A stretch of 64,000 bases of DNA from Peromyscus leucopus. Taxonomy: Eukaryota > Chordata > Mammalia > Rodentia > Cricetidae. The notes under the pieces are model-generated. The model saw only the letters and a list, made by a program, of their open reading frames with translations. It did no database searches and was not told the DNA's origin. This document shows positions 22,501-33,880 of the stretch, in pieces; positions within the stretch are counted from its first letter, which is position 1, and each line of letters starts with the position of its first letter. Position numbers and translations under genes: made by a program. The stretch covers positions 36,624,142 to 36,688,141 of the forward strand of contig NC_051072.1 in NCBI RefSeq assembly GCF_004664715.2. The letters run 5' to 3'.

Positions 22501-23646
22501 TCACAGAATATCATGGTTCACTTTAGAGAGGTCCATGTAAGAACCCTGGGCAATGGCTATGAGCAGGTAGGCTACCATTTCCAGTCTGAGATAGCGACAC
22601 AGAAAGACATTCTGGAAGCCGACAGGATACATGGCAGTCATAGACCGCTCTTCAGTCTTTAACAGGGGCAGGAGGATCCTCTGCCAGCCAGTACTGAGCA
22701 TGAAGGAGCTAGACATTAAACGGTGCTGTGTCAAGCCATTACAATTTGATGATTATATCGCCCCTGCACTGTGGTCTGTCTGACCCTGACCAACAGAAGC
22801 ACCGTGCCCCATGCTCTGCATTTGGATTCTCTCTCATCATACCCGTCTATTTTAGAGTGAGCCATGTATCCATCCACAATAGGCTATGTTCTTTTAAAAA
22901 GGATCCTCTAGTATTCTTCTGAGTACAAAATAATTTATTTTAATACTCCAGTCTTGTTCTGCTCTGGCCCACAATCGGCCTCAGTAATGCAAATGTAGTG
23001 TAGAACTTTTTTTTTTTGCAAGGAATGGGGGAATCTCCTAATGTTTCCTGGGTGCCTTCTTTAGATAATATTGATTCAACCAACGTCTGGGAGGGGAGAA
23101 CCTCACTACAAAAGGTGGGGGAGGGGCTACCCACCATCCCCACATTTCCCCAGAGTGCTTGAGTAGGAGCAGCAGGAAATACTAGATAGAAGGATTTAGT
23201 GGGGGAGATAAAGATAGAAAATACAGGATAGCCTCGAGAGGGCCTGGAACCTATTCCATTGGGCCCTGTCTCTGCCCCAGGGTTTTTATAGAGACGCCAA
23301 GGGTGGAGCAAAAGACTCATCCCCCAGCACAGCCAAGTGCAGACCATCTCAGACACCTGCACTCAGGCCCGTGGTCCAATCATCCTCTATGCAGACCTGC
23401 TGGGTAAAGCCACGAGGAACCTGAAAACGGGCTCCCACAAAGGGGGAACAAGAAGATGCCGAATTACTATGCTTTCAGAGTGAACTGTGCTGGAGATGAA
23501 GGCTTGGCAATGCCTGATTGCTCTTCTAACCAGTGAGAGCGGGGCAAAAATTACATCTAAAATGTTAGCCTTGATAACTGAACCAAATTCAGGCTGGTTC
23601 GCATCACATTCACGGCTGGGGGAGGCCGGGGAGAGTGTGTGTGTGT
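22501..23646. other. unique non-coding stretch
   Basis: No repeat family recognised. The 140-codon minus-strand frame at 22940-23362 has no domain and passes through an oligo-Lys patch caused by a T-run. Confidence 0.35.
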
Positions 23647-23694
23647 GCTGGTGCTGTAGCTCAATGGTAAGCGCTCAATGCCCAGGGTTTGAGT

Positions 23695-23741
<47 letters not shown>
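23647..23741 (+). mobile_element. ID SINE with (CA)n tail
   Basis: GCTGGTGCTGTAGCTCAATG GTAAGCGCTC and GGGTTTGAGTCCC are the A box and B box of a tRNA-Ala-derived ID element. Its usual A-rich tail is replaced by (CA)21 at 23700-23741, with a short GT run just upstream. Confidence 0.8.
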
Positions 23742-23743
<2 letters not shown>

Positions 23744-23776
23744 TCTGCTACAATTTAAAAAAGTATACAGTCCTAA

Positions 23777-23956
23777 GCTGGGCAGTGGTGGCGCACGCCT
23801 TTAATCCCAGCACTCGGGAGGCAGAGCCAGGTGGATCTCTGTGAGTTCGAGCCAGCCTGACTACCAAGTGAGCCCAGGAAAGCGCAAAGCTACACAGAGA
23901 AACCCTGTCTCGAAAAACCAAAAAAAAAAAAAAAAAAAAAAAAAAAAACAAAAAAC
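23777..23956 (+). mobile_element. B1 SINE, full length
   Basis: It runs from GCTGGGCAGTGGTGGCGCAC through GAGTTCGAGCCAGCC to CACAGAGAAACCCTGTCTCG and a long A-tail. It lacks a few bases of consensus in the middle (GAGCCAGCC, GACTACC). Confidence 0.97.
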
Positions 23957-24009
23957 AAGTATAGTATACCTTTATTATTTTGTCTAGGAAGGCTCACAGT
24001 GCTTGTGAT

Positions 24010-24360
24010 ATTTAATCTTGCTTGTGAAGCTGGGTGGAGTGAGAAACGCCTCGGCTGATGAAGCATCCCTTTGGATGTGTCTGTGATGGTGTGCACAGGC
24101 TCTGAGCTAGTGAGTGGGTTAACCCCTTTGTGTACCCAAAACTGGAATAGACTATTGAGAGGGGATGCGACTGTGGAAGGTGAGGTCTGGTTGGAAGAAG
24201 TGGGTTCCTGGAGATGTGCCTTGGGGTCTTCTGTCTGTGATGCTTCAAAGTGCCCCACCCGCCATGAAAACTGAAACTCCTGCCGCCACGAGCAAAGACA
24301 GCCCCTCCCCTTACGTTGTTCCTCTCGGGTGTTTTATCTCGATGATTAAACTGACTATGC
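24010..24360 (+). mobile_element. possible LTR-like interspersed repeat
   Basis: GTGATATTTAATCTTGCTTG, GGATGTGTCTGTGATGGTGT and CTCCTGCCGCCACGAGC follow the word order of an old rodent LTR-like repeat, but divergence is high and the ends are not defined. Confidence 0.35.
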
Positions 24361-25716
24361 GGTGCTCAGCCATGGCATAAAGGAAAAGCAGGTGTAACCG
24401 TGTCCTAAAACTCTGAAATCAAGTAATAAGAGACAACGAGCCCTTGAGAATTCAGAGGCCTGACAGGAAAGTGATGGGCAGTGCAGGGAGAAGGAAGCGA
24501 AGAAGAAAGGACCGGGTGGGAAATCCGTAAGGAAGCGGGTTTCAGTCTGGAAGAGCCCTGGTAGTGGGAGCCAGGGCCGCCTGGGGACGGTGTGTCTGAC
24601 CTCGTCCCCTTGCGTTTGGTGACCCTCCTGAGCAACCGAGGGTCCAGGTAAAATGCTCAAGTTTCCCACCCTGTATTTTCAGGCCAGAGGACCAGAGCTG
24701 AGATGTGGAGGTGAGGCGAGAGGGCAGGCTGGCTAATACCTAGTTCTGTCATTTCTTAGGTGTGTGGCGGTCTCTGAATTTCCACTAAGAAGCCTTTGAA
24801 AGCAAGTAGCAGAAACTACAACCCCCAGAGTAACTTTCATTTGTTACAAAGTCTACCCAGAAGTTCTCCAGGGCCGACAACCAGTCTCAGCATCAAGAAG
24901 ATCCCAGGTCCTGACCGTCTTTCTACTCTATCTTCAATGTCTCAGTGACATTATTAGCTTCTCATTTCCCCCCAAGTCACACCCAGATAGGAGGTCTGAT
25001 GAAAGAAAAAAAAAAAATTCTTCCCTGCTTTTCCTCTCTCTCATGAGCCAGTGTGACCTTTCTCCAGAGAGTGCGCCCCATCCCCCAGCTGACTTCTCTT
25101 AAGAACAGTTGAACCACTTGGCTTCCACCTAAGCCAGGGAGAATGGAATTCCTCTCCGGGTTTCCCAAATCTGCTTGTAAACCAGACCCACTTGGGGTGG
25201 GATGGGCAGGTGATTCCATGAAATTGAGCTTGGCTGACGCAAAAGGAGGGTATTAGGCACACAATCACCAGGTGTCTTCTCCACTCAAGTTTGTCGAATC
25301 TCACTTTTCTTATCCACAACCCAGTGATAATAATGTCTGATCCACATGACTGCGGACCCACACCGCTGTTAGGAGAGGAAACGCAACAACGCCCGAAAGG
25401 CACCTAGCCTACGTGACGCTCACCGCTGCCACAGTTGTCCTCAGAGTATGCTCCTGCAGAGTATCAGGGTCCATTCAAGAAAATTACCTCAAAACTTGCC
25501 TCTAAAAGCCTCGAGCATCTCATCCGTATGTGCAAGTGGGCAGCTGGTCCCTCCTCGGTGGCCAGATGGGTAGAACGGCCTCTTCCGTGTTGATGACAGG
25601 CATGTTACGTACATATCTCAGTGGTGTAGAAACTGAACGGGTCCCAGTTTATATAAACCCAAGAAAGGGGATTGTGAAGTTTTTGTTTCATTTTTCTCTC
25701 ACCAATCACTTTATGA
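24361..25716. other. unique non-coding stretch
   Basis: No repeat or gene recognised. Overlapping minus-strand frames (24355-24669; 25041-25403) are domain-free. Confidence 0.4.
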
Positions 25717-25800
25717 AGAGAAATACTAGATTATTCAGACACACTATTCACATTCGCTAGAGAAATACTAGATTATTTAGACACACTATTCACACTGGCT
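25717..25800. repeat. 42-bp tandem duplication
   Basis: Two adjacent copies (25717-25758 and 25759-25800), each starting AGAGAAATACTAGATTATT, differ at a few positions. It is a simple local duplication. Confidence 0.95.
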
Positions 25801-26689
25801 TACTTGTGATTCTGTGCTGTGTACCACAGCAAATGCTTTGCATGTTTTTTTTTTTTTTTTTCCTAATCCTACTCAGAAAAATGCATCCATGCAACCCGTT
25901 CCTTCAGCCATTGGATGTAGATCCAGGTTCGAGTCTGAGGTTTCGGGAGAGTTTTGGTACTTTACCACGGGCCGGTTATGACTTGCGCTTAGGACTCCGG
26001 CGCCGCTGCCTCCAAATCCTTCATAACATCTTCTCTTAAAAATCTTCCTTTGTGTTTGATTTCATCAGCCTTCGCTCATTAAACGTGGGGCTGGCTGTGA
26101 GCGGTGACTGGGTGTTTGTACGTTTACGATAGCAGCGTTAGATACCCCGTTCACGGAATCTGGCGTCAGTTCTGCTTAGCGCCAGCAGGTGGCAGGCTTG
26201 TATCAGTCAGCGCTCCTACAAAGCGCAAGGAATTATTTTAATGGCAAACTGTGGAAATCATCACTCACTCATCCCGTTGGGGCGCGTTTTGAAGGACTGA
26301 CAGCTGACCTTGTTCAGTCACCCTCATGCAAGGAGTGAGAAATGAAATAAGCTGCCTTTGAACTGACTTCTTTCTCTTGAAAATGGCTCTTGGATGTCTT
26401 ATACGCACTCACTCACTCCATTACGAATGTTAAGACAGTCAGCACAGGTACTGTTGACACCTACATTTATCACCTCTATTAAGTTTCTCCTTGCCGTCTC
26501 TATGAATTCCCCAGAGTGGTGGCTGCAAGTCATGTAGCTTTGAGTCCCTATCGCCTGGCACAATGCTTGGTATGTGTGACCACTCAGCTGCTGTTTGCAG
26601 AATACAATAGTGAACACCAGGACAAGATAATCCGGGTTTGAACTTGGACTTGGTGATATTTGAGAAGCTTCTGTAAAGCCATGTAGGGA
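25801..26689. other. unique stretch with CpG-richer part
   Basis: T-run at 25845-25861; between 25920 and 26290 CpGs are more frequent than average. Minus-strand frames at 26399-26836 run into the ID element. No gene called. Confidence 0.4.
26182..26195 (+). promoter_or_regulatory. CTCF-consensus motif
   Basis: CCAGCAGGTGGCAG fits the 14-position CTCF core CCASYAGRKGGCRS at every position. It lies outside any recognised SINE, unlike the common B2-borne CTCF sites of rodents. Occupancy cannot be inferred from sequence. Confidence 0.55.
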
Positions 26690-27137
26690 GCAGTGCTGGG
26701 AGCACTCAGTGATGGAGTACAAGCCTAGTGCGGTGGTTTGAACGTAATTGGCCCCCATCACCTCACAGGGAGTGGCGGCACTATTAGATGTGGTTTTAAT
26801 GGAGTGGGCGTGGCCTTGTTGGAGGAAGTGTGCCACTGTGAGGGCGAGCTTTGAGGTTCCCTATGCTCAGGATACCGCCCAGTGTCTCGGTTGACTTCCT
26901 GCTGTCTACAAGATGTAGGACTCTCAGCTACTACGCCAGCACCATGTCTGCCTGCATGCCGCCATGCTGCCCCCATGGTGACAGTGGACTGAACCTCTGC
27001 AATGTAAGCTGCCACCCCAATTAAATGTTTTCCTTTATAAGAGTTGCCGTGGTCATGGTGTCTCTTCACAGCAATAGAAACCCTAACTAAGACACCTAGC
27101 ATGTGTGAAGCCTTAGGTCCAATACTCAGCACCCCTG
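26690..27137 (+). mobile_element. ID element split by an LTR insertion
   Basis: The left part (26690-26728, ...CTCAGTGATGGAGTACAAGCCTAG) and right part (27095-27137, CCTAGCATGTGTGAAG ... AATACTCAGCACCCC) join into one ID element when the LTR and one CCTAG are removed. Confidence 0.75.
26729..27094 (+). mobile_element. MaLR-type solo LTR inside an ID element
   Basis: It begins TGCGGTGGTTTGAA, ends CCCTAACTAAGACA, and is flanked by CCTAG at 26724-26728 and 27095-27099. A 5-bp target duplication with TG...CA ends fits ERVL-MaLR LTRs. Near the 3' end it has AATTAAATGTTTTCC and TTTATAAGAGTTGCC. Family name uncertain; a related copy lies at 44142-44483. Confidence 0.75.
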
Positions 27138-27829
27138 AACCTCCATTTCCCCATCTGTAACACAGCTGTGGTTGATGATGGTGATGGTAATGATGGTTCC
27201 TACGCTCACTTATGAGGATGAAAGCCAAATGGAAAGGACTTTGTATAGGATTTACCCAAGATGGTCATTTTAGATGACTGGTCCAAAGTCGAAAAACTCC
27301 TTAGTGTTTGATAGTCCCTGATAAGGACTACATTGTAAGATACTCAGGGCTAGAGTTTAGCCAGTTCCCAGGAAACTTTCTCACTTTTTATTGGAATTTC
27401 TTGCCCATAGCTTAACTTCATGCCTTGTAACCTCTTACAGAGAACCATTGAAACGAATCAGCTTATATTTTACATTCCATGACGCCAGTCTCTAGGGGTG
27501 ATTTTTCAGGGTAACCACCCCAGTGAGCTGACTTCAACTTGGTTTTACTAATGACCACTGGTACTTGCCAACTAGTGTCCCTGCAGGAAGGGTCTGCAGC
27601 AGGCAGCAGGTCCACTCTTGGAACCCAGGTGACCCATGATTCTCACTTGCCAGCCACGCATGTTCTCAGTTTCTCTTTCCCCAGAAGACTTCTCCTTTCT
27701 CCAGCCAGGAGCCGCATCTACTCTCCAGTTCTAAGCATGCTCCGCTGACCCATGCTGTGAGCTTCCTGGCAAGGCAGATCTCCTGATGTTTAAGGGCAGG
27801 ATCTGGTTTCACTTCGAAATGAAATCCTG
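27138..27829. other. unique non-coding stretch
   Basis: A TGATGG-rich patch lies near 27174-27198. No repeat family or exon recognised. Confidence 0.4.
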
Positions 27830-27995
27830 ACAAGTTGTTTAAACTTTGTATAGGTTTCCACATCCCTGCGATGAGAATAATAATAGTCTCAACCTCATAA
27901 GGATACTCTAGGGATTTAAAGAGATAAAGTTTAGAAAGCACTTGGTACAGAGGATGGGACAAAATAAACGCCCAGCACTCAGCAGCTAACGTTAG
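27830..27995 (+). mobile_element. MIR SINE
   Basis: GATGAGAATAATAATAGTCT, CTCATAAGGATACTCTAGGG and AAAGCACTTGGTACAGAGG follow the right half of MIR, down to CAAAATAAACGCC. Confidence 0.75.
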
Positions 27996-28390
27996 CATCC
28001 AACAGATTTTGTGATACTTTTTTTTATGGCTTTTGATTATGCTTCTTCTTTCTGAGTGGGTAGTCAACTTTAGGATTCAGAGCTCATGCTTAATGCTGTT
28101 GAAAGTCTTTGTACTGCCTTGTAGGTCTCTAAACATGACAGATACACCATGCTATCTTTTTTTTTAAACCATATTAACCATTCTTTCTTAGCATTATAAA
28201 GTAAAATTCACCTTCAAGATTTAAATTTTTTAAATAGCGGATCTACCTAGACACTGGCTGAGGGTCACATAGCCATGTGCCAAGAAATGATAAAGCTGTC
28301 CATTCACTACTACTCACTAGACAGGGTTCCATTCAGAGTAGTTTGTTGGTGCTAACAGATATTTGTTGAGGCAGAATTTATTTTCTACAC

Positions 28391-29012
28391 TGTAGCATGA
28401 ATCTTCAAAGTTCTTATTAATAAAAGCAAACCTGAGGCCAGTTATTGGGTTGAAATGCTTGGAAGATCAGAGAGACAGAATAAGCCACAGCTTCCTCACC
28501 TGAATTCCTCAGCTGATCTTGTTTCCTCAATCTGGAAGCCTCTTTGTCCTCATATCCAAATGGCTCTCAGCTGAACTGTGTTGCTAGAAGTCTGAAAGCT
28601 TAACCAGTCAAATGCTTCTAGTTTCTGGTCTTCATGCCTTATATACCTTTCTACTTTCTACCCTCACTCCCTGGGATTAAAAGCTCGCTTTCTGGGATTA
28701 ACGTCCTGTTTCTGTTCTGCCTTCTCATTAGTTGTAAACCCAACCACATGACCTCCTAGTCACTGCCTGTCTGTACAGACCTCCAGGTCTTCTATGGTTG
28801 GTGTTGAGATTAAAGGCGTGTGTCTCCATGCTGGCTGTATCCTTGAACACACAGAGATCCGCTTAGCTCTGCCTCCCAAGAACTGGGATTAAAGGCGTGC
28901 ACCATCACCTCCCAGCTTCTGCTAAGGCTTGCTATTAGCTCTGACCTCTTGGCTTTCATCTCTGTATTGGCTCTGTGTTTCTTATTTAATAAGATGGTTG
29001 GTTACATCTACA
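28391..29012 (-). mobile_element. solo LTR, class II-like, with B1 modules in U3
   Basis: Plus-strand ends are TGTAGCATGA and ...ACATCTACA, flanked by CTACAC at 28385-28390 and 29013-29018, a perfect 6-bp target duplication as made by class II (ERVK-type) elements. On the minus strand a TATATAAGG box (about 28637-28646) lies downstream of several B1-like pieces (28670-28702, 28806-28837, 28848-28916). No internal region is present. It resembles cricetid mys-type LTRs, but the name is a guess. Confidence 0.8.
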
Positions 29013-29254
29013 CTACACTTTGGATATTACAGGCTAGGAAGCAACAAGACAAGCAGAGGAATGCTCAAAAGACAAAATAATATTGATGGAGAAAAATAGG
29101 ACATTTGTAAAGTTTTTCAACTGAGAGAATATAATGAACACAAGTTGGTTTGAATTCCTCCTCTCCACCCAGCCCTGGCTCACTGTCAGATTAGTGAGCT
29201 TTCATGTGGGGTAAGCAACTAAGAGGGAGGTAGCTTTAATTAAGGAGTGAGAAG

Positions 29255-29530
29255 TAAGCTCCTGGTTTCAGAGGGCTTTGTCTATGTCTGCTTGGCCTCA
29301 TGCACTTGGGCTAAACATCATGGTAGTGGAAGATCTTTTCACTGAGGACAGGGAAAGAGGAAGGAGATTAGGGCAGATACAGTTCCAGAGGACATACTCT
29401 CAGTGACCTAGTTCCTTTGAGTAGGCCCTACCTTCTGCCTTATGCTATCTCTTGATAATGCTGCTGTATAATGAATCCTTCAAGGGATTCATCTATTGAC
29501 TACAAGAGAACCCTCATGATCTAAGGGTCT
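29255..29530 (-). mobile_element. MaLR-like LTR fragment
   Basis: CATGCACTTGGGCTAAACAT CATGG, GTAGGCCCTACCTTCTG, AATGAATCCTTCAAGGGATT and CCCTCATGATCTAA match, in order, a rodent LTR read in reverse. Ends not defined. Confidence 0.45.
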
Positions 29531-29670
29531 GGAAATGCCATCACAGACACACTCTGTGTGATGCTTGTCTGAGGGGTGCTTCTCTACCCGCCCCCCAGGT
29601 TTTTCTTGATCCAATCAGGTTAAACATAAAAATAGCAATCACAGATACCAACACTGGATAATTCAGTAAT

Positions 29671-29760
29671 TGCTCTCTCTTTCTTCTTCTTCTTCTTCTT
29701 CTTCTTCTTCTTCTTCTTCTTCTCTCTGTCCTCCTCCTCCTCCTCCTCCTCCTCCTCTCT
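29671..29760. repeat. (TTC)n-(TCC)n compound microsatellite
   Basis: About 13 TTC units then 9 TCC units with a CTCTCTG spacer. The Ser-rich and Arg-rich frames crossing it are artefacts. Confidence 0.95.
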
Positions 29761-30166
29761 TTAGTTTTCTCTATTCTCAAAAGAATCAACACAGCTTTCT
29801 TCCTTCCTGCCAGGGGTGGATATGGTTGCAAATATCTTCTCTACCCCAAAAGAAGATGAGGGCACCTGTGGTCCCTGGAGACCAGCTGCGGTTCTCAAGT
29901 CTTTTGTGTGTGCACTGGGAAGCCTGGGGGTTAAATGTCACCTCTCTAAGAAAGTCATGCCTCTTTCACCATACCGAATAGCCTAATCCCACACTTTGTC
30001 TGAGCAATGCCCTGGGGTTCCCAGCCGTGAGAAACAGGAGCAGCAAGCGGTTCTTAAGAAGAAAGCCTGGATTTTATGGCTGAAAACTGACACCCAGAGA
30101 CGCAAGAAGATCCTGGTTCAGTAAAGAGGAGTCTCAGTCAGGCCATGATGGGAAATGATGAAAGAT
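29761..30166. other. unique non-coding stretch
   Basis: No repeat, exon or motif recognised. Confidence 0.35.
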
Positions 30167-30245
30167 GCTAGGTGTGATGTTGGAGGCCTGTGATCCCAGC
30201 ACTTAGGAGGCAGAGGCAGGAGAACTGAGATTAACCAGCACAGTA
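30167..30245 (+). mobile_element. B1 left-part fragment
   Basis: GCTAGGTGTGATGTTGGAGG CCTGTGATCCCAGCAC and GGAGGCAGAGGCAGGAGAAC are the first 75 bases of B1. The 3' part is missing. Confidence 0.8.
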
Positions 30246-30534
30246 AGTACTAAGGATGTGATGAGATTGATGACTTGAGACAATAGCATGAAGATGCGTA
30301 GTAGAATTGAGTGCAATCAGACTCTGAGCACACCCATAGGTGGAGCATCCTAACTGTCTCCAGGACTCTGGCTCCAGGCTTCACCGACTGCTTTCACTCC
30401 CTGTGGAGATCCAGTGCCCGGCCCAGGCTTGTTTGGTTGCTATGTTTAGTGCTTTGGCTCTACCATGGACATTACGAGCGAGCACGTGCCGTGGGTGACA
30501 ATGCCACCACAGACTCGGTGGTGGAGGGACATGT
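30246..30534. other. unique non-coding stretch
   Basis: A 79-codon frame (30311-30550) has no domain. Nothing else seen. Confidence 0.3.
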
Positions 30535-31800
30535 CTTATTTAATCTTTGAAAAAGTGTATACATGTGTCCAGTGTACTGTAGTCATATCCGCTCCTTACT
30601 CCCTCTCTCAAACTCCCTCGGGACACTACCAACCCACCTTCCTCCCAATTTCATGTCATCTTTTATTATGAGTGACAATGTTACTAATAACTCCCTAAGT
30701 TCAATTTGCGCCTAAGAATGTGGACGTAAAGTAGGGCATGGACAACAACACACTAGTGGCTACATTCCTCCCAAGAAGTGACTGTCCCTCAACAACCGTC
30801 AGCTGTCAGCAGCTCCGGTGTTAGGAATGTGTCCTTGTAAGCTGCTCTCTATCCACGTTGCAGTTTTGATTGGCTCGATCTTGTACAGGTCTTGTGTAGG
30901 CAGCCCGAACTGCTGTGCAGTTGAAGGAGGGGTAGGGTTGATGTAGATGATCCATCTACTGCTGAACTCCCGTGGTCACTTGATCTCAGCACTTGGACCA
31001 GGTTTAAGTCTTTGAATCAATTTACTGCCCACTGCAAAGAAAGAAACTTCTCTGACCTAGGTTGAGAGCAGCACCAATCTATGAGTCTACACATAAATAA
31101 TGAGAAGGCAGCTGGACACATGACCCTGTAGAGAAACACCAGTAAGTCTCCCTCTAGAACCTACGATCTCCCTAGTCATTGGCTTTTGACGAGGTTTCAG
31201 TACCAGACATGAAATCCCTCCAAAGGAACAGATCTCAAATCCAACCAGAAAGTCATTGGTTACCTCCATCCCTGCTGGGACACTACTGTTCCTGTGGGCA
31301 CAACTCGCTAGCAGGTTGTTATTGTAACACACAGGGTCTGGTACTGAGTAAGACCACTGATGTGTTTCCTTTCTCCCCGCCAGTTACACAACATCCTCCG
31401 GCACTATGAAAGGTAGCCGGCGGGGAGAGAATATCCTGATCAGTTTGAGGTTGATTTCACAATGAAAGTGGATGGGGTCTTCAGCAATAGAGTTTCCCAT
31501 TCAGTTATGTTGGCAACCAGTATCGATGGCAATAGTTCTTGTTGTTTGGGGCACCTCCAGGGCCTCCCTGACTAATAAGTTGATGGGCAAAATTCCATAT
31601 CTGGCACTGAAATCTTCAGGGAGGTCTTAAACAAGGGAGTGGGCCCTGAGGTTTCACCAGCAAAAGAATCAGAGAGTGGAAAATGAAAACCAACCACACA
31701 TGTAAAACCTTCGGACTTTCTCTAGGCCCATTTTCTGTTCAAATGAATTCTGTCCACTATATAGTGACAGTAGAATTACCTACCACCCCAGAGGAGAAAT

Positions 31801-31836
<36 letters not shown>

Positions 31837-31838
31837 GT
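30535..31838 (-). mobile_element. L1 3' region (Lx-like), 1.3 kb
   Basis: Landmarks in order match the reverse complement of rodent Lx-type L1 3' UTRs: CTGTAGTCATATCCGCTCC; CTAAGTTCAATTTGCGCCTA; GATTGGCTCGATCTTGTACA GGTCTTGTG; GAGAGCAGCACCAATCTATG; GGCTTTTGACGAGGTTTCAG TACCAGACATGAAATCCC; and AGCAATAGAGTTTCCC. It ends at a (CAA)n repeat (31799-31836). No ORF2 domain is intact here. It is truncated and diverged. Confidence 0.7.
31799..31836. repeat. (CAA)n microsatellite
   Basis: 12 CAA units at the inner end of the L1 segment. Confidence 0.95.
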
Positions 31839-32528
31839 CAAGAGGAGCACTAGGTAGGTCCAGACCTTTGGCTGGAAAAAAGTTATATGCTGAGACTTGG
31901 TCATCTAGAGATGCAATGCACTCCAACAGCCAGTAGGGGTCAGAGGTGCTTCATCTCAGAGAGCATCCAGGCCTCTGTGTCTTTAAGCCAATGTCAATTC
32001 TTTTGGAGTTCTCTCACCAGGTAGAGTAGATACTTAGAAAGAGAGAAGGCATGGGATCTCATGGCCCTTAGCAAGGACATTGGCTTTGACTTCAAAACAC
32101 TGGGAGCACCCATGTTTTTGCCGACTCATTCTCTTCCTATCCCACTTTCCTCCAGTGATAAGACCTCTGTAGGTAGTGGATTTAGGGCTTTCATGGACAC
32201 AGAAGTCATGGATGCAGGAAAGTCATCTCCTTGGCTTAGCATGTAAACACCTGGAATTGAGGACTCTAACCTAACTTCTTGAATCCCTATCTCCTTGATA
32301 TATCCACTTCCTTTTTCAGTCTGTGGCAATCTGAACACATTGCTTAAGTGATAGGTGTGTACATCTGTTCACAGATATACATAAACATCCAGGTCAGAGG
32401 CAGCTTGTGAGAGTCAGCTGTATATATCTCATTCTGTAGCCTACTTAAGTGTTATCACATGGATAGTTAGAGAGGAGCCATTGTTAGGATAATCAGTGCC
32501 ATAAAAATGGGCAAATGCCCATTTCCCC
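31837..32528. other. unique stretch with CTCF-like word
   Basis: CCAGTAGGGGTCAG at 31930-31943 fits the CTCF core at 13 of 14 positions. The rest is single-copy, with no gene seen. Confidence 0.35.
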
Positions 32529-32935
32529 TGTTACCAGTTTCCCATTACTACAACAAAATACCCGAGACAATCAAGTTTAAAAAGAAGAAAGGTTCACGTT
32601 GGCTCATGGTGTTGGAGGTGTCACATGGTGTTGGAGGTGTTCGTTCATGCTGGTTGGTCCTGTTGCATGTGAACTTGTATAGCAAGACAAGGCAGAAGCA
32701 TCATGGTGAAGCAAACCATTGACCACATGGCCAGGATATGTTAGAAGTGGGAGAAGAAGAGTCCAGGGCTCCACTATCCCCTCTGAGGGCATGTCCCCAG
32801 GGACTACACAACCTCCTACTAGGCCTCTCCTCTTAAAAGTTTCAACCATGTCCTAACAATGTCAGACTGAGGGTTAAACCTCAGTACATGGGCCTCTGTG
32901 TGTACGTGTGGAGGGGGCACTCCAGATCCACACTG
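32529..32935 (-). mobile_element. MaLR-like LTR
   Basis: TTCCCATTACTACAACAAAA TACCCGAGACAATCAA, CATCATGGTGAAGCAAACC, CCCCTCTGAGGGCATGTCCC, CTCCTACTAGGCCTCTCCTC and GTACATGGGCCTCTGTG are the reverse complement of a MaLR LTR. A 20-bp word, ATGGTGTTGGAGGTGT, is duplicated at about 32606-32640. Confidence 0.6.
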
Positions 32936-33278
32936 CAGTGTGACTCCTGAAAGCTGGTTGCAAAACACCTGGGTGCACATTAATGATCGCACACGTCAGC
33001 TGCTCAGGCCAGAATGCATCTGTGAAGGAGGAAGGGACAGTCTCTGAGAGCTGAGAGGATCTTCCAGTATGTTCTAGAAACGATAGTCAAGAATCCCAGA
33101 AAGTGCTTTTCCAGTCAACGGCAAGGAAGACACCAAGTCAAAATGTCCTGTAGAATTTTTAATGGCCGGATGACGATGCTAAGTGGTCCACAAAGCCATG
33201 GCCCTCTTTCCCTTCCTAATCTTGGGCCTTGAGAAAAAGTCATACCTCTTTAGAAAGAAGCATTTTATTGTTTCTACA

Positions 33279-33316
<38 letters not shown>

Positions 33317-33866
33317 TGGGGTTGGAGTGGGGGATACCATCGAAAGGAAACAGTGGCTAACTTTCTCTTTTGTGCCACATCAGGAATCATTGAATAAAGT
33401 GTGTTTGCTCATGTCACATGATTGTACAACTCAAGAATTTAAACCCACAAAGTCAGCTTTGCTTAGGGAGGACAGGTTCACAGGCACAGATGCAAGCACC
33501 AGCCAGTCCCTCAAAGTTGCTGGGAGACGTGGGTAAAGAGTATGCTGGATGGAAACGTTTGGAGCATCTTCTGCACAGGAAGCATTTTAATCTGCATTTT
33601 TATTGTTGTAATGATGTCATTTGAAAGAGGTTATGGTCCTGATGGTGTTCTGGCTGTTTAGGGAAGATGGCTAAAGAGGGGTGGCGACTCACTGGGTTTG
33701 GGAAATAAGTCCAAACCAGTGGATGTGGGGATGGGCGACCCCAAGTCACTGTTGCAAAGTGAGGCAAAGGCAGGCTTCTCACTGTAAGAGGAGAGAGTAA
33801 AATATGCAGATAAGGAGAATTCTAGAATAAGTCCTGTGTTGGGATTAGAAGAAGTTTTGATTCATC
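32936..33866. other. unique stretch with (GT)17
   Basis: The GT run covers 33281-33315. Frames around it are Cys-Val artefacts. No gene or SINE seen. Confidence 0.45.
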
Positions 33867-33880
33867 AAAACTTAGAAGAA

